Positions 1 through 7,956 of a stretch of 64,000 nt of DNA are shown piece by piece; within the stretch, counting starts at the first letter, position 1; every line of letters starts with the position of its first letter. Below the pieces are notes generated by a model that had not been told where the DNA came from, searched no databases, and saw nothing but the letters and a program-made list of their open reading frames with translations. The position numbers and the translations under genes are program-made. Source of the DNA: Fundicoccus ignavus (lineage in GTDB: Bacteria > Bacillota > Bacilli > Lactobacillales > Aerococcaceae); NCBI RefSeq assembly GCF_009659375.1, contig NZ_WJQT01000004.1, positions 1-64,000 of the forward strand, written 5' to 3'.

Positions 1-2
1 AA

Positions 3-623
3 GAACATTCCATCAAACCGAATCTCGTTCAACGACAGTTCAAAGCCTTTGGTCCACGAACTGTTTTATTAACAGACATTACTTATTGCTTATATGGTCA
101 GGATAAGCGAGCTTATTTATCCACCATCAAAGATGCTTATACAAATGAAATCTTAGCGTACCAACTCAGCGCTTCTTTAGAAGTTGAATTCGTCCTCGCC
201 ACGATTAATCAGTTAATTGAAGAAGAAGGCATGACGTTGAATCATGAGGCGATTATCCATTCAGATCAAGGTTCACACTACACGAGTATGAGATTCCAAG
301 AACTACTTGAGGATCATGACCTGATTCAATCGATGTCTCGACGTGGTAACTGTTGGGATAATGCCCCTCAAGAATCATTCTATGGTCATATGAAAGACGA
401 AGTAGATATCGCAGGATGCCAGACATTTGAAGCATTACAAGCAGCTATCGATCACTATATGAACTATTACAACCATGGTCGCTACCAATGGGGCTTAGCT
501 AAATTAGCTCCTCGTCAATACTATGAATTTGTGACAACAGGCTATTATCCATTAGCTGATTTAATTGAAACACCAGAAATTCCAGCAGTCAGAACTTGTG
601 ATGTGAATGAAAGTGCAATGTAA
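3..623 (+). CDS. IS3-family transposase OrfB, 3' part
   Basis: DDE transposase of an insertion sequence, cut by the window start. The reading frame is open from base 3 with no start codon in view. The visible triad fits the IS3/IS150 integrase core: first Asp in LLTDITY, second Asp in HSDQGSHYTS and the Glu in ESFYGHMKDE. The C-terminal YNHGRYQWGL-type stretch is also typical of IS3 OrfB. The segment is about 206 residues, roughly the catalytic half. A small hairpin with a T-run follows, then the probable IS right end near base 702. Family assignment is firm; the exact IS name is unknown. Confidence 0.9.
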   Translation, partial: EHSIKPNLVQRQFKAFGPRTVLLTDITYCLYGQDKRAYLSTIKDAYTNEILAYQLSASLEVEFVLATINQLIEEEGMTLNHEAIIHSDQGSHYTSMRFQELLEDHDLIQSMSRRGNCWDNAPQESFYGHMKDEVDIAGCQTFEALQAAIDHYMNYYNHGRYQWGLAKLAPRQYYEFVTTGYYPLADLIETPEIPAVRTCDVNESAM

Positions 624-631
624 ATTGAAGG

Positions 632-660
632 TTAAACCTTATAAAAGGGAGGTTTTTAAA
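632..660 (+). terminator. hairpin with T-run at IS3 right end
   Basis: AAACCT and AGGTTT arms around a 10-nt loop, followed by TTT. It lies 9 bases after the transposase stop. The IS right end is probably TGGACCC read on the minus strand at 696-702. Confidence 0.5.
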
Positions 661-710
661 AAAGAGAGGCCGTTTTGAAAAATGTCCTTGACTAAGGGTC
701 CAATTTACTC

Positions 711-1250
711 TAATTGTGCTCGAGTTTTTCAAACTGGAACATGATACCACTCTAATCGTGCTCGAGTTTTTCAAACTGGAGCATGATACCACCCTAATCG
801 TGCTCGAGTTTTTCAAACTGCGGCATGATACCACTCTAATCGTGCTTGAGTATTTCAAACTGGAGCATGATACCACCCTAATCGTGCTCGAGTTTTTCAA
901 ACTGCGGCATGATTCCACCCTAATCGTGCTCGAGTTTTTCAAACTGCGGCATGATATCACCCTAATCGTGCTTGAGTTTTTCAAACTGCGGCATGATACC
1001 ACTCTAATCGTGCTTTAGTATTTCAAACTGGAGCATGATTCAATCCTAATCGTGCTTGAGTATTTCAAACTGGAGCATGATTCCACCCTAATCGTGCTTG
1101 AGTATTTCAAACTGGAGCATGATACTACTCTAATCGTGCTCGAGATTTTCAAACTGGAACACGATACCACTCTAATTGTGCTCGAGTTTTTTAAACTGGG
1201 TCATGATACCACCTTAATCGTGCTCCTATTCTTGAAGCTCAAGCACGATT
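711..1250. repeat. family A array: about 12.5 tandem 42-bp palindromic units
   Basis: The word GTGCT recurs at 716, 758, 800 and so on to 1220, always exactly 42 bases apart (13 occurrences, no indels). Each unit has an imperfect palindrome, AATCGTGCTC then AGTTT, a short loop, AAACT and GAGCATGATT, plus an 8-9 base linker. The arm mismatch is G opposite T, which becomes a G-U pair in RNA read from the plus strand. Because 42 is divisible by three, both strands carry long open frames encoding 14-residue repeats. They lack ribosome sites and I do not call them genes. Related units occur at 21765-21960 and 47745-47835. Confidence 0.9.
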
Positions 1251-1429
1251 CACTTCCAGGACTACACAACGTTTATAAACTACCAGACCTAAGTCACGAA
1301 CCTCCCAGCCCCTACACGAGCCCCTACTTAACAGCCTCCCCATGGTCGTTCGTCAGTGGTTTACGGATGGTGGCTGAAAGGGGCGCCTTTTTACGGGGGC
1401 GTTGTGGGAACTTATTTCGCCTAGGGTAT

Positions 1430-1457
1430 TTGAATGTTTGGAAAAATCTTGTATGAT
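1430..1457 (+). promoter_or_regulatory. sigma-A promoter for the LysR gene
   Basis: TTGAAT at 1430-1435, a 16-base spacer and TATGAT at 1452-1457, about 26 bases before the chosen start codon. The start of transcription would be close to the ribosome site. Confidence 0.45.
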
Positions 1458-1483
1458 AGGTGGAGAGAAGTGAGGTGGCGTGT

Positions 1484-2434
1484 GTGAATATTCAGCAGTT
1501 GAAGTATTTGGATTATATTGAGCGGACGGGTTCGATCAATCGGGCGGCGGAGTTGTTGTTTGTGTCGCCTTCAACGATTTCGGTTTCTTTGAAGGAGTTG
1601 GAGCAGGAGGTTGGGCAGCAGCTTTTTGTGCGTTCGAGTAGTGGGATGACGGCTACGCATGAGGGGTATGAGTTTATTTCGCAGGCGCGACAGATTTTGA
1701 ATCAGCTGGATATTATGCGGGATATCTTTGTGGATAATGAGTCGGAGCGTCAGTGGTTTTCGGTGTCGAGTCAACATTATGATTTTGCTTCGGAGGCTTT
1801 TAGTAAGTTAATTGCGGCTCAGAATAGTCAGCGTTTTGTGTATCGTTTCTTTGAGGTCGATACGTATTCGGTCATTAAGAATGTGGCTCAGAACACGAGT
1901 CAACTAGGTTTTGTATATTTAAGTGAGTTCAATCGTCGTGTCTTGATGCGTTTGTTCGAGCAGGAGAATTTGCAGCATCATGTGATGTGGGAATTCCAAC
2001 CGCAAGTGTTTGTTCGCAAGGGTCATCCTTTGGCGGGTCGTTTATCAGTCCAATACAAGGATTTGATGGAGTTTCCGGCAATTACCTTTGAGCACAATGA
2101 TCATCAGAATGATTATTTGACCGAGCATCCGTTGGAAGTGCAGGCCAACCATCGCAAGGTGGTCGTGAGTGACCGGATGAGTGCGATTAATATTATTATG
2201 GGATCGGATGCTTATTTGACCGGTTCGCGGATTATGACCAACTTGATGACTGAGCGCCATGTCGAATCGATACCGCTCGAAACGTCGGAGAGTCACTACA
2301 TTTGTTGGATTGCACCGAAGAATCAGAAACTGTCTGAGCAAGCCAAGAACTATCTGAAGTATGCTGAGGAATCGCTTGGCAATCGTGTTGAAGTACTCCA
2401 ATCCATTCACTCGCCTGACTATTATTCAATCTAA
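1484..2434 (+). CDS. LysR-family transcriptional regulator
   Basis: DNA-binding regulator, about 316 residues, the usual LysR length. The N-terminal winged helix-turn-helix is clear: NIQQLKYLDYIERTGS, then RAAELLFVSPSTISVSLKEL. An effector-binding domain follows from about residue 85. I choose GTG at 1484 because LysR proteins normally begin with MNIQQLKYF-like sequence and GAGGTGG lies 5 bases upstream; an upstream GTG at 1460 would add eight atypical residues. The gene lies directly before a polar amino-acid ABC operon on the same strand, so it is a plausible regulator of that transporter, but the co-inducer cannot be read from sequence. Confidence 0.85.
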   Translation: MNIQQLKYLDYIERTGSINRAAELLFVSPSTISVSLKELEQEVGQQLFVRSSSGMTATHEGYEFISQARQILNQLDIMRDIFVDNESERQWFSVSSQHYDFASEAFSKLIAAQNSQRFVYRFFEVDTYSVIKNVAQNTSQLGFVYLSEFNRRVLMRLFEQENLQHHVMWEFQPQVFVRKGHPLAGRLSVQYKDLMEFPAITFEHNDHQNDYLTEHPLEVQANHRKVVVSDRMSAINIIMGSDAYLTGSRIMTNLMTERHVESIPLETSESHYICWIAPKNQKLSEQAKNYLKYAEESLGNRVEVLQSIHSPDYYSI

Positions 2435-2440
2435 ATGTTG

Positions 2441-2472
2441 AGCCACCTTTTCATCGAGAAGGTGGTTTTTTT
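2441..2472 (+). terminator. terminator after the LysR gene
   Basis: CCACCTT and AAGGTGG arms around a short loop, followed by seven T. It separates the regulator from the ABC operon. Confidence 0.85.
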
Positions 2473-2720
2473 GCACCCTTTCAAAATATGATCCGACACC
2501 GCCGAGCGTAATTGAGTGGGAAAAAGAAAGTTGGGAGTATTTGGAATCGTTTGGTTATTTTAAGTTTATGAAAGTTTTCGTCAGCTGCATTTAGAAAAAC
2601 TCAAGGCTAGCATCAAGTTATAACTAATACACAGAAAGACGAAAGAGCGTATAATATGATAAAAGGATTAAATAGAAATTAGAAATAATCCATTGTTATC
2701 ATTATAAGAAAGGAATCGAT

Positions 2721-3380
2721 ATGGACTTAGAGTTTATCATCAAATATATTCCACTTTATATTGAAGCAGCCAAATTAACCTTCACAATTGCTTTGATTGG
2801 GATAGTTGGAGCGATAGTCGTGGGGCTGATCACGTGCTTATTACGATATTTCAAAGTGCCGGTACTAGCCCAAGTAAGTAGTGTGTATATTGAGTTATCG
2901 CGAAATACCCCGCTATTAATTCAATTGTTTTTTTTATATTTTGGCTTACCTAAGGTTGGCATTTTATTGAGCTCACAAACGTGTGGGATTATTGGCTTGA
3001 CCTTTCTTGGAGGAAGCTATATGTCGGAGGCTTTTAGAAGTGGACTTGAAGCCATTGAAGCGATTCAGCTTGAATCTGGCTTGAGTATTGGCTTGACGAA
3101 AGGCCAAGTGCTTCGGCATGTATTATTACCTCAAGCACTTACAATTTCGTTTCCAGCTTTACTAGCGAATGTTATTTTCTTAATTAAAGAAACTTCTGTT
3201 TTTAGTGTGGTGGCTTTACCAGACTTGATGTATGTAGCGAAGGATTTGATAGGTCTTTATTACAATACAGATGAAGCTTTATTGATGTTAGTGATTGCAT
3301 ATGTGGTTATTTTATTACCTATTCTCATCATCTTTCATTTCGCTGAAAGGAGGTTAAGATATGCTGGATTCGGGCATTAA
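2721..3380 (+). CDS. polar amino-acid ABC transporter permease 1
   Basis: Inner component of an amino-acid importer of the His/Glu/Gln/Arg/opine family, 219 residues, a standard length. Several hydrophobic segments are visible (about residues 15-40, 55-80, 85-105, 185-208). The ELSRNTPLLIQLFFLYFGLP segment is typical of the family N-terminal half. The ATPase-coupling loop is ESGLSIGLTKGQVLRHVLLP, near residues 125-145. The ribosome site AGAAAGGA lies before ATG 2721. The 3' end overlaps the next permease by 20 bases. First gene of a four-gene operon with a second permease, an ATPase and a binding protein. Confidence 0.92.
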   Translation: MDLEFIIKYIPLYIEAAKLTFTIALIGIVGAIVVGLITCLLRYFKVPVLAQVSSVYIELSRNTPLLIQLFFLYFGLPKVGILLSSQTCGIIGLTFLGGSYMSEAFRSGLEAIEAIQLESGLSIGLTKGQVLRHVLLPQALTISFPALLANVIFLIKETSVFSVVALPDLMYVAKDLIGLYYNTDEALLMLVIAYVVILLPILIIFHFAERRLRYAGFGH

Positions 3381-4038
3381 TGTTTTATTTCAAGGGCGTC
3401 ATTTTGTGCGATTACTTGAAGGGTTATGGGTCACAGTAAGTATTTCCTTAGTATCCGTCCTAATCTCGTTAATATTGGGCTTAGTGTTAGGCTTTATCAT
3501 GACAATTCGATATCCCTTGATTCAGTGGGCGACTCGCCTTTATATTGAGTTCATTCGGATAATGCCTCAATTAGTATTATTGTTTTTGGTTTATTTTGGC
3601 TTAACGCGCTCATTTGGTATTAATCTATCTGGTGAAGTATCTGCGATTATTGTCTTTTCAATTTGGGGAACTGCTGAGATGGGAGATTTGGTGCATGGAG
3701 CGATTCAATCTCTTCCTAAGCATCAAAAAGAAAGTGGTTTATCGATTGGTTTAACCAAGCAGCAGGTGATGTTTTATATTATTTTGCCACAAATATTTCG
3801 ACGTTTGTTGCCGTTAGTGTTGAACTTGATAACGCGAATGATTAAAACGACATCGTTGATTGTATTAATTGGTGTGGTGGAGGTTGTGAAGGTTGGTCAA
3901 CAAATTATTGAGACCTCGCGGTTAACTAACCCTACAGCTTCCCTGTGGATTTATGGGACGATTTTCTTTATGTATTTCGCTATTTGTTATCCCTTGTCAC
4001 TAATCTCCACGAAACTAGAAAAATATTGGCAGACATAG
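3361..4038 (+). CDS. polar amino-acid ABC transporter permease 2
   Basis: Second permease of the importer, 225 residues. It carries the same family landmarks: IEFIRIMPQLVLLFLVYFGL near residue 60 and the coupling loop ESGLSIGLTKQQVMFYIILP near residue 125. About five hydrophobic helices are visible. AGGAGG lies 6 bases before ATG 3361, inside the end of permease 1, so translation of the two is probably coupled. It most likely forms a heterodimer with permease 1. The substrate cannot be fixed from the permeases alone. Confidence 0.92.
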   Translation: MLDSGINVLFQGRHFVRLLEGLWVTVSISLVSVLISLILGLVLGFIMTIRYPLIQWATRLYIEFIRIMPQLVLLFLVYFGLTRSFGINLSGEVSAIIVFSIWGTAEMGDLVHGAIQSLPKHQKESGLSIGLTKQQVMFYIILPQIFRRLLPLVLNLITRMIKTTSLIVLIGVVEVVKVGQQIIETSRLTNPTASLWIYGTIFFMYFAICYPLSLISTKLEKYWQT

Positions 4039-4072
4039 AGGATTGAGAAACGAGATCTTAAAGGAGGCAAGT

Positions 4073-4828
4073 ATGAGTCAAGAAAAATCATTATTGGAAA
4101 TAGCTGATTTGAATAAGCGTTACGATCAACATCAAGTGTTGAAGCAATTATCACTTAAAGTGAAACAAGGGGAAGTTGTTGTAATTATTGGCCCCTCAGG
4201 GTGTGGAAAGAGTACGTTGCTTCGCTGTATTAATGGCTTAGAAGCGATTCAATCTGGCAGCATTCATTTAAATGGTGAGAAAATTAGTCACCGTCAAAAA
4301 GATATGCACCTGGTTAGACAAAAAATTGGGATGGTCTTTCAAAGTTATGACTTATTCCCACATTTAAGCATAATAGATAATCTTTTACTGGGACCAGTAA
4401 AAGCTCAAAGACGCAATAAACAGGAAGTCATTCAGGAAGCTGAAGCATTGCTTACTAGAGTAGGTTTGTTAGATAAAAAAGATGCTTATCCACGTCAATT
4501 GTCTGGTGGTCAAAAACAAAGAGTTGCCATTGTACGTTCCTTGTTGATGCAGCCAGAACTGATGCTGTTTGATGAGGTGACTGCTGCATTGGATCCTGAA
4601 ATGGTTCGTGAGGTTTTGGATGTGATGCTGGAATTAGCGAAGGAAGGCAGTACGATGATTATCGTAACTCACGAGATGCAGTTTGCTCGTGCTGTAGCAG
4701 ACCGAATTATTTTTATGGATAAGGGGGAAATCGTCGAAGAAAATCAACCAAATGAGTTCTTTAATCAACCATGTACAGAACGCGCCAAACAATTTTTAAA
4801 TATGTTTGAGTTCTCAGTAGTTATCTAA
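4073..4828 (+). CDS. polar amino-acid ABC transporter ATP-binding protein
   Basis: Nucleotide-binding subunit, 251 residues, which drives uptake by the two upstream permeases. Walker A is GPSGCGKST at about residues 40-48. The signature is LSGGQKQR, followed by Walker B LMLFDEVTAALDP and the switch His in IIVTHEMQF. The start is ATG 4073, since AAGGAGG at 4061-4067 is correctly spaced; an in-frame TTG at 4043 has no ribosome site. GlnQ/TcyC-type subfamily. Confidence 0.94.
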   Translation: MSQEKSLLEIADLNKRYDQHQVLKQLSLKVKQGEVVVIIGPSGCGKSTLLRCINGLEAIQSGSIHLNGEKISHRQKDMHLVRQKIGMVFQSYDLFPHLSIIDNLLLGPVKAQRRNKQEVIQEAEALLTRVGLLDKKDAYPRQLSGGQKQRVAIVRSLLMQPELMLFDEVTAALDPEMVREVLDVMLELAKEGSTMIIVTHEMQFARAVADRIIFMDKGEIVEENQPNEFFNQPCTERAKQFLNMFEFSVVI

Positions 4829-4857
4829 ATAAGGCTAATCAAAAAGGAGAAATATAA

Positions 4858-5697
4858 ATGAAAAAATGGATTAAAATCGTTCTTGCTGCACTGGTCACTT
4901 TAACGTTCACATTGTCTAATCGAACCGTCGCAGAAGCCAATGGTACAGCTCGAAACTTAGATGAAATAAAAGAGAGTGGTAAAGTAATCATTGGTGTATT
5001 TAGTGACAAGAAACCGTTCGGGTATGTCGATGAAAATGGCGAATATCAGGGCTATGATATATATTTTGGAAATCGGCTTGCTGAAGAATTGGGTGTTGAG
5101 GTAGAGTACGTAGCGGTTGATCCAGCTAGCCGTGTAGAATATTTAGAAACAGCTAAAGTGGATATTATTCTAGCAAATTTCACAGTAACTGAGGAACGCA
5201 AGGAAAAAGTTGATTTTGCGTTACCATACATGAAAGTATCGTTAGGGATTGTATCACCTGAAGGTGCAGTTATTACAGATGTTGAAGCGTTAAATGGCAA
5301 AACATTGATTGTGGCTAAAGGAACAACTGCGGATATTTATTTTACTGAAAAATATCCAGAAGTAACCTTGCAGAAATATGATCAATATAGTGATGCCTAT
5401 GGTGCACTACTTGATGGTCGTGGTGATGCTTTCTCAACAGATAATACGGAAGTATTGGCGTGGGCAATTGAAAATCCTGGCTTTACAGTAGGTGTTGAAT
5501 CATTCGGAAACCTAGATACGATTGCACCAGCTGTCCAACAAGGCAACACAGAATTATTGGATTGGTTAAATGAAACAATTGTAGCTCTCGGTGAAGAAGA
5601 ATTCTTCCATAAAAACTATGAAGAAACCTTAGCACCAGCTTATGGAGATGCGGCTGATGCTGATTCTATCGTCGTTGAAGGTGGAGAAGTCGACTAA
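4858..5697 (+). CDS. extracellular amino-acid-binding protein of the ABC importer
   Basis: Family 3 solute-binding protein, 279 residues, which would capture the amino acid outside the cell. There is an N-terminal signal peptide (MKKWIKIVLAALV, then a VAEA-N type cleavage site near residue 28) but no lipobox cysteine, unusual for a Gram-positive binding protein. Core motifs include GYDIYFGNRLAEELG and ILANFTVTEERKEKVDFA. The latter block resembles PEB1/GlnH-like Asp/Glu/Gln binders, so an acidic amino acid or glutamine is the best guess. Last gene of the operon; the ribosome site AAAGGAG is 8 bases before ATG. Confidence 0.88.
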   Translation: MKKWIKIVLAALVTLTFTLSNRTVAEANGTARNLDEIKESGKVIIGVFSDKKPFGYVDENGEYQGYDIYFGNRLAEELGVEVEYVAVDPASRVEYLETAKVDIILANFTVTEERKEKVDFALPYMKVSLGIVSPEGAVITDVEALNGKTLIVAKGTTADIYFTEKYPEVTLQKYDQYSDAYGALLDGRGDAFSTDNTEVLAWAIENPGFTVGVESFGNLDTIAPAVQQGNTELLDWLNETIVALGEEEFFHKNYEETLAPAYGDAADADSIVVEGGEVD

Positions 5698-5778
5698 TCA
5701 TTCGAAAAAATTGAAACAGTACGTAGGAGTGTTGGTCCAAAAGCCGCCACGATTCAACTATCTAGCGGTTCTAATTCA

Positions 5779-5825
5779 ATCGTCCTGGACTATGGGACAC
5801 GACACCGCCTTGGTTGTCTTCCGAA
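5779..5825 (+). repeat. family C repeat, right half
   Basis: Shares GACACGACACCGCCTTGG and a TTTTCTT-like end with the right half of the elements at 10138-10255 and 48428-48540. The left hairpin of the family is absent here. Confidence 0.6.
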
Positions 5826-5918
5826 AAATCTTTTGTGTTTCATCTGGAGCAACAAGTCGGCGTTTCAACTAGACGAACACAATACGCGCCAAGCCACAGA
5901 CCATTAAACGTACACAAT

Positions 5919-5960
5919 AAAAGCAGCAAGTCCAACATCATTTGGGACTGCTGCTTTTGT
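5919..5960. terminator. bidirectional terminator between convergent genes
   Basis: AAAAGCAGCA and TGCTGCTTTT arms with inner GTCC/GGGAC pairing. A-rich and T-rich flanks suit both strands. It would serve the ABC operon (plus) and the unknown gene at 6000 (minus). Confidence 0.75.
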
Positions 5961-5999
5961 TAGTTGGCTAATCATTCTACGTCGTGTCTTAACGAAAAC

Positions 6000-6614
6000 T
6001 CAGTGATGATCACCAAAGTCATGGAAAATCACGCTTCCAGCATCATCATCGTCATTTTCATCGTCAGCATCGTCATCTTCATCATCAAACGCGTCAAAAT
6101 CAAGACCGAAAGGATCGTCGTACAGATTCATCAAATAATCTACCAATTCATCATCCGATTCAAAGCCAAGTGAATCAATCAAAGCTTGTTTAGCTTCAAG
6201 CGTCAATGAATTGAGCGTATTTTCAAATTCCGGATTCTGGAAGGTCGTAACATCACCCGTCACAGCAATTTCAGCCAGCGATAGATACGAATGCTTTTCA
6301 GAATAGTTCATGATTAATTCTTTAACCGTCTCCATAATCGCATCTAACATTAACAGGGGACGCATTTGTTTTTTCTTATATTGGAGAATTTTTGTCTTTA
6401 AATCCTTATCAACAAACCGTCGTAAAGCTTTATCTTCTTTCGCACTTAATTCTAAAAGAGCGAGATTATCCATTTCCTGATAGTTTGAATATTTTTCTTC
6501 CGTAATTAATGAGCAATAAATCGACGTCGCCTCACTAATTCCGTAATCCGTCAATTGATACTTATCCAATTCTATTTCGAAATCGACAACAATCATCTGT
6601 GGTTGCTTGGACAT
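6000..6614 (-). CDS. unknown protein with acidic tail
   Basis: I do not recognise this 204-residue protein. It has no signal peptide or membrane segment. The middle is Lys/Glu/Leu-rich and probably helical. The last 30 or so residues are almost entirely Asp and Glu, with FDAFDDEDDDADDENDDDD followed by an HDFGDHH end, so the tail is strongly acidic. The start is ATG at 6614 because AAGGAG sits 8 bases upstream; an in-frame GTG at 6623 lies inside that ribosome site. It stands alone between two terminators. A cytosolic interaction or metal-binding role for the tail is speculation. Confidence 0.75.
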   Translation of the reverse strand: MSKQPQMIVVDFEIELDKYQLTDYGISEATSIYCSLITEEKYSNYQEMDNLALLELSAKEDKALRRFVDKDLKTKILQYKKKQMRPLLMLDAIMETVKELIMNYSEKHSYLSLAEIAVTGDVTTFQNPEFENTLNSLTLEAKQALIDSLGFESDDELVDYLMNLYDDPFGLDFDAFDDEDDDADDENDDDDAGSVIFHDFGDHH

Positions 6615-6734
6615 ATTCTTCACTCCTTGTTATAAGTTTGTATGCCTATTATAAACCAAACACTGCCAAAATACTTAAACAAACCACCAAGAAAACCTGG
6701 GACGAGGCCGAGGACGTTATATACCATTGAGCCG

Positions 6735-6833
6735 TTTTAACTTTATAATAGAGTTTGGCTTTAGTTGAAATACTTAACGTATCTCGGCGAAGTACAAAGA
6801 ATGATAAATCAACATAAAACTTATAAACTCTTA
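6735..6833 (-). repeat. family D repeat, short copy, minus strand
   Basis: Read on the minus strand it begins TTTATAAGTTTTATGTTGA just beyond the T-run of the terminator of the gene at 6880, and continues with a TACGTTAAGTATTYCAAC block shared with the copies at 50366 and 59013. The short open frame across it (6649-6876) is not a convincing gene. Confidence 0.7.
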
Positions 6834-6837
6834 TATT

Positions 6838-6871
6838 ACAAAAAAGTTGCCCCTTCACCAGAGGCAACTTC
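6838..6871 (-). terminator. terminator of the secreted-protein gene
   Basis: On the minus strand AAGTTGCC and GGCAACTT form the stem, followed by a T-run. Confidence 0.8.
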
Positions 6872-6879
6872 TGCAAATT

Positions 6880-7626
6880 CTATTCAGGATTGAAATAGCT
6901 AACGAACGTATTGATCATGTAGTCTTGTGGCGCACTGAGGGCTTCATTTAATTCAACCGGATAGCTGTCGAAAACTTGGCCGTTATAAATCACCATGAAA
7001 TCAATCATCAGATTACCTTCGACATCACTGGTCGGAATCATCAAGATTTGGAAGAACTCGCCATTGTATTGTACGTGAGACATCCCCGCCACACGTGGAG
7101 TGGCTGCCGCAACTTCTTCAATGCTTGCTTCTTGACTAACCCACTCAATCAGCAACTCTTCGTCAATAATTCCAGCGCTCAAATCTAAATCTAAATTGGT
7201 GAGGCCGGCATAATACATTTCATCATCAATGTAATACAACAAGATTTCAGCAGCATTGGTATTATCTTCTGTGAAAAGCAAATAACTCAAGTAACTTTCG
7301 CCGGGCTCTAACTCATTATAAGTAGGTTCGGTCGCTGTTTCGAAGAAGATTAATGCATCCTCAACAGTCGATCCGCTCGCTTCTTCTAAGTAAATATCAT
7401 GGAAAATAAAATTTTGAGTTAGACTGACAAAATCTGGATAGAGGGTCATGAAGTCGTCATTTTGCACCGTATCTTCCGACACAACAGCATCTAAAATGTA
7501 ATCGATGGTTGAAGAATTCTGTGTAGACAAATTACTAAAACGTTGGGCAGCTACCGACGAAGCTTGTGGCAGCAGAATTGTAAGCAACAAAAGACTGACT
7601 AAGGTCCGTAGTCTTAAATGTTTCAT
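6880..7626 (-). CDS. secreted protein of unknown function
   Basis: 248 residues with a clear export signal: MKHLRLRTLVSLLLLTILLP followed by a SVAAQ-type SPase I site near residue 27. The mature part is acidic and Tyr/Glu/Asp-rich, with no membrane anchor, sorting motif or catalytic motif that I recognise. AGGAGG is 7 bases before the ATG. A single-gene unit with its own terminator. The intergenic region to the divergent Rgg-like genes is about 330 bases and could hold control sites for both. No family can be named with confidence. Confidence 0.8.
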   Translation of the reverse strand: MKHLRLRTLVSLLLLTILLPQASSVAAQRFSNLSTQNSSTIDYILDAVVSEDTVQNDDFMTLYPDFVSLTQNFIFHDIYLEEASGSTVEDALIFFETATEPTYNELEPGESYLSYLLFTEDNTNAAEILLYYIDDEMYYAGLTNLDLDLSAGIIDEELLIEWVSQEASIEEVAAATPRVAGMSHVQYNGEFFQILMIPTSDVEGNLMIDFMVIYNGQVFDSYPVELNEALSAPQDYMINTFVSYFNPE

Positions 7627-7726
7627 GAGGACACCTCCTAATGTTTAGGCTAAAGATCAAGCGATAAGCAAGTGGCGACAGAAAAAAAGTAATAGCATTT
7701 AGTCATCGCCCCCTTTCAGGAGAGTT

Positions 7727-7795
7727 ATGTTTTTCTACTTTAATTATAATCGATTCCGTAACTATTTAATATCCTTAAGGCTTAAGCTTTGTTAA
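7727..7795 (+). CDS. possible 22-residue peptide upstream of the Rgg-like pair
   Basis: A short frame starting at ATG 7727 with CAGGAGAG five bases upstream. It encodes a Phe/Tyr/Leu-rich basic peptide that begins MFFYFNYN and ends in Cys. Rgg-type regulators are often paired with short hydrophobic signalling peptides encoded beside them, which is why this is listed. There is no independent evidence of translation, and its 3' end runs into a palindrome. Confidence 0.25.
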   Translation: MFFYFNYNRFRNYLISLRLKLC

Positions 7796-7801
7796 AGCTT
7801 A
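7783..7801. promoter_or_regulatory. perfect inverted repeat, candidate operator
   Basis: TAAGCTTT-GTT-AAAGCTTA is a perfect 8-base inverted repeat with a 3-base spacer. It lies between the divergent secreted-protein gene and the Rgg-like pair, about 125 bases before a TATAAT at 7924-7929. It could bind a dimeric regulator such as the Rgg-like proteins themselves. Confidence 0.35.
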
Positions 7802-7956
7802 TTTTGTTAGGTAAACTTAAATCCAACACAATTTTTCGGAAAATAGTCCCCAGCTTTTGTTAAGGAAAGCGTTATTGCTCAGTTAGAATGTTAAAAGTTG
7901 TATGTTGTAAAGGGGAAAAATGTTATAATTGGATATAAGTATAAAGGGGTGATGTG

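Noticed and set aside
711-1250. CRISPR array
   Set aside because: Linkers between palindromes are nearly constant rather than unique spacers, the unit is a contiguous 42-bp tandem repeat, and no cas genes are present in the window. The same applies to 10275-10652.
589-1456. Proteins of 14-residue repeats on both strands
   Set aside because: Open frames arise because the repeat length is a multiple of three; there are no ribosome sites and the frames change with array ends.
6649-6876. 75-residue minus-strand protein
   Set aside because: Lies over a terminator and a family D repeat; the same translated words appear at other family D copies.
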